A stretch of DNA of 39,416 nt, taken from assembly GCA_002494725.1 (NCBI GenBank), contig DACG01000016.1:1-39416 (forward strand), given 5' to 3'. The notes under the pieces are model-generated. The model worked only from the letters and a program-made list of their open reading frames with translations. It did no database searches and had not been told where the DNA came from. Below are positions 38,212 through 39,416 of this stretch, piece after piece; position 1 is the first letter of the stretch, and each line of letters starts with the position of its first letter. This DNA comes from Geoglobus sp. UBA235. GTDB taxonomy: Archaea; Halobacteriota; Archaeoglobi; Archaeoglobales; Archaeoglobaceae. The translations under genes were made by a program, and so were the position numbers.

Positions 38212-39416
38212 ATGGTACTGGGAGTTGAAGGGGAAAATATCAGGGATGTTGATGTTTCCAAGATAAACCGGGTGTGGTTGAGATACTACGATGAGTGGGT
38301 GAGGGACTCACTTGAAATTCCCGAGATACCCCTTTTCAGTCTGCTTGAAAATTCAGCTAAAGAGAATCCCGAAAAAACTGCCGTGGTGTTTTTCGGAAAG
38401 GAAATCAGATTTGGCGAACTTGATGCTCTTTCAAACAGACTGGCAGGATTTCTGAGAAGCATTGGAATCAAAAAGGGAGACGGGGTAATGCTCGCAATGC
38501 CCAACATACCTCACTACGTGATATCATACTACGCTGTTCTGAAGGCTGGAGGAATAGTTGTCCAGGCTAATCCCATTTACACTGAAAGAGAGCTGAGACA
38601 CATATCAGAGAACAGCGAGGCGAAAACCGCCATAATATTTGAACCTGTTTTCAATAACCTGAGGGGGTTACTCGAAGACAACACCGTAGAGAATGTTGTG
38701 GTATGCAGAGTGGAGGAATATCTGCCATTTCCACTGAACTTTCTGTACAGACTGAAGAAAGAGAAAGTCAGAATACCAAATGACAGCAGAATACACTCAT
38801 GGAAAGATGCTCTGAGCCATGAAGAGCTGAAAGAAAGACCAGAAATAAACCCCAGGGAGGATGTTGCGGTATTCCAGTACACAGGAGGTACAACAGGGTT
38901 TCCAAAGGCCGCCATGCTCACCCACTACAACTTGGTTGCCAATGTTTACCAGACAATAGAGTGGATCCCTGAAAGAGGGAAGGGGGACATTTTTCTGGGA
39001 GTCCTTCCATACTTCCACGTTTTCGGCATGACCACGAGCATGAATGCACCGATTGCGGTGGGAGCGAAGATAATAATGCTTCCAGACCCCAGGGACATAA
39101 AAAGGATCATACAGGCAATAGACAAATACAGAGTTACAATTTTTTGCGGTGTACCGACCCTTTTCAATGCGGTCATGAATCATCCAGACCTGAAAAAGCA
39201 CGACCTAACATCCCTGAAAGCGTGCATAAGCGGTGCAGCACCTCTCCCTGTTGAGCTGAAAAGAGCTTTTGAGGCTGAAACTGGGGCAAAGCTAATTGAA
39301 GGATACGGACTGAGTGAAACCTCACCCGTCACTCACGGAAATCCATTTTACGGACTGAACAAAGAGGGTAGCATAGGCATACCATTTCCAGAAACCTACG
39401 CAGTCGTCATAGACGA
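38212..39416 (+). CDS. AMP-forming acyl-CoA synthetase, 3'-truncated by the window
   Basis: The first 401 residues of an ANL-superfamily ligase that activates a fatty or aromatic acid to its acyl-CoA through an acyl-AMP. The P-loop YTGGTTGFPK is at residues 223-232, and the adenylate-binding EGYGLSETSP is at about 363-372. FHVFGM at about 268-273 is the usual A4 motif. It resembles long-chain fatty acid CoA ligases, which are numerous in Archaeoglobales that grow on fatty acids. No stop is reached by 39416, so the C-terminal lid domain is missing from view. A CTTAAATAATT box about 26 bp before ATG 38212 suggests a leaderless transcript. Confidence 0.93.
   Translation, partial: MVLGVEGENIRDVDVSKINRVWLRYYDEWVRDSLEIPEIPLFSLLENSAKENPEKTAVVFFGKEIRFGELDALSNRLAGFLRSIGIKKGDGVMLAMPNIPHYVISYYAVLKAGGIVVQANPIYTERELRHISENSEAKTAIIFEPVFNNLRGLLEDNTVENVVVCRVEEYLPFPLNFLYRLKKEKVRIPNDSRIHSWKDALSHEELKERPEINPREDVAVFQYTGGTTGFPKAAMLTHYNLVANVYQTIEWIPERGKGDIFLGVLPYFHVFGMTTSMNAPIAVGAKIIMLPDPRDIKRIIQAIDKYRVTIFCGVPTLFNAVMNHPDLKKHDLTSLKACISGAAPLPVELKRAFEAETGAKLIEGYGLSETSPVTHGNPFYGLNKEGSIGIPFPETYAVVID

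Noticed and set aside
1..39416. CRISPR arrays, transposons, tRNA or rRNA genes
   Set aside because: No regularly spaced repeats, no transposase-like proteins or terminal repeats, and no cloverleaf or rRNA-like segment noticed on reading; gaps are too short for most of these.

Overview
The window looks like a chromosomal segment of a hyperthermophilic archaeon of the Archaeoglobaceae (Archaeoglobus, Ferroglobus or Geoglobus; I cannot separate these by eye). The clearest pointer is a macro-domain protein at 25754-26338 that reads like a close ortholog of A. fulgidus Af1521. Supporting signs are a fibrillarin/Nop5 pair with an unusually short Nop5, beta-RFAP synthase for methanopterin synthesis, Taw1, an archaeal translin, a UPF0278/HARP RNase P, archaeal-type PurC, and archaeal expression signals. 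Most operon-first genes have a TATA-like element about 24-28 bp before the start codon, as expected for leaderless mRNAs. Internal operon genes instead use GGTGAT-type Shine-Dalgarno motifs and start-stop overlaps. I see no rRNA, tRNA, CRISPR array or insertion sequence.

Layout. 1-4475: a ribbon-helix-helix-like regulator, amt-glnK, serA and a YdjM-family membrane protein. 4470-9861 (minus): one compact operon running from an XRE-CBS regulator through a ThiF-like protein, beta-RFAP synthase, Nop5, fibrillarin and HARP RNase P to HisRS. 9888-13498: an Lrp-TRASH regulator divergent from an HMA metallochaperone, then a response regulator, a PAS/PAS/GAF sensor with no kinase catalytic domain, and an ATP-NAD-kinase-like protein. 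13537-17071: a MEMO protein, an orphan cytoplasmic molybdopterin oxidoreductase and a DNA-binding regulator behind a strong palindrome. 17087-18964: translin, Taw1 and a small membrane protein.

19291-25650 (minus): a complete trp operon, trpC-D-E-G-F-ACT-B-A, with an ACT-domain protein translationally coupled between trpF and trpB. It is divergent from the macro-domain gene. 26333-34731 (minus): pycA, an ArsR-like regulator, purE, purC, carA, carB and larB, in a run joined by overlaps or short gaps. It links CO2/bicarbonate-fixing steps of anaplerosis, purine, carbamoyl phosphate and nickel-pincer cofactor synthesis. 34780-39416: a nitroreductase, hisG divergent from a small winged-helix protein across a single shared TATA, a 43-residue zinc-ribbon protein, an archaeal MiaB-type methylthiotransferase, and an acyl-CoA synthetase cut by the window edge.

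I found no obvious large unknown system. The observations I rate highest are the HARP-HisRS coupling, the kinase-less sensor next to a receiver protein, the ACT protein in the trp operon, several candidate operators (amt, pycA, the 16.5 kb regulator), and sharp GC-rich blocks (taw1, trpBA, carB to purE) in an otherwise AT-richer background, one of which appears to begin inside carB.
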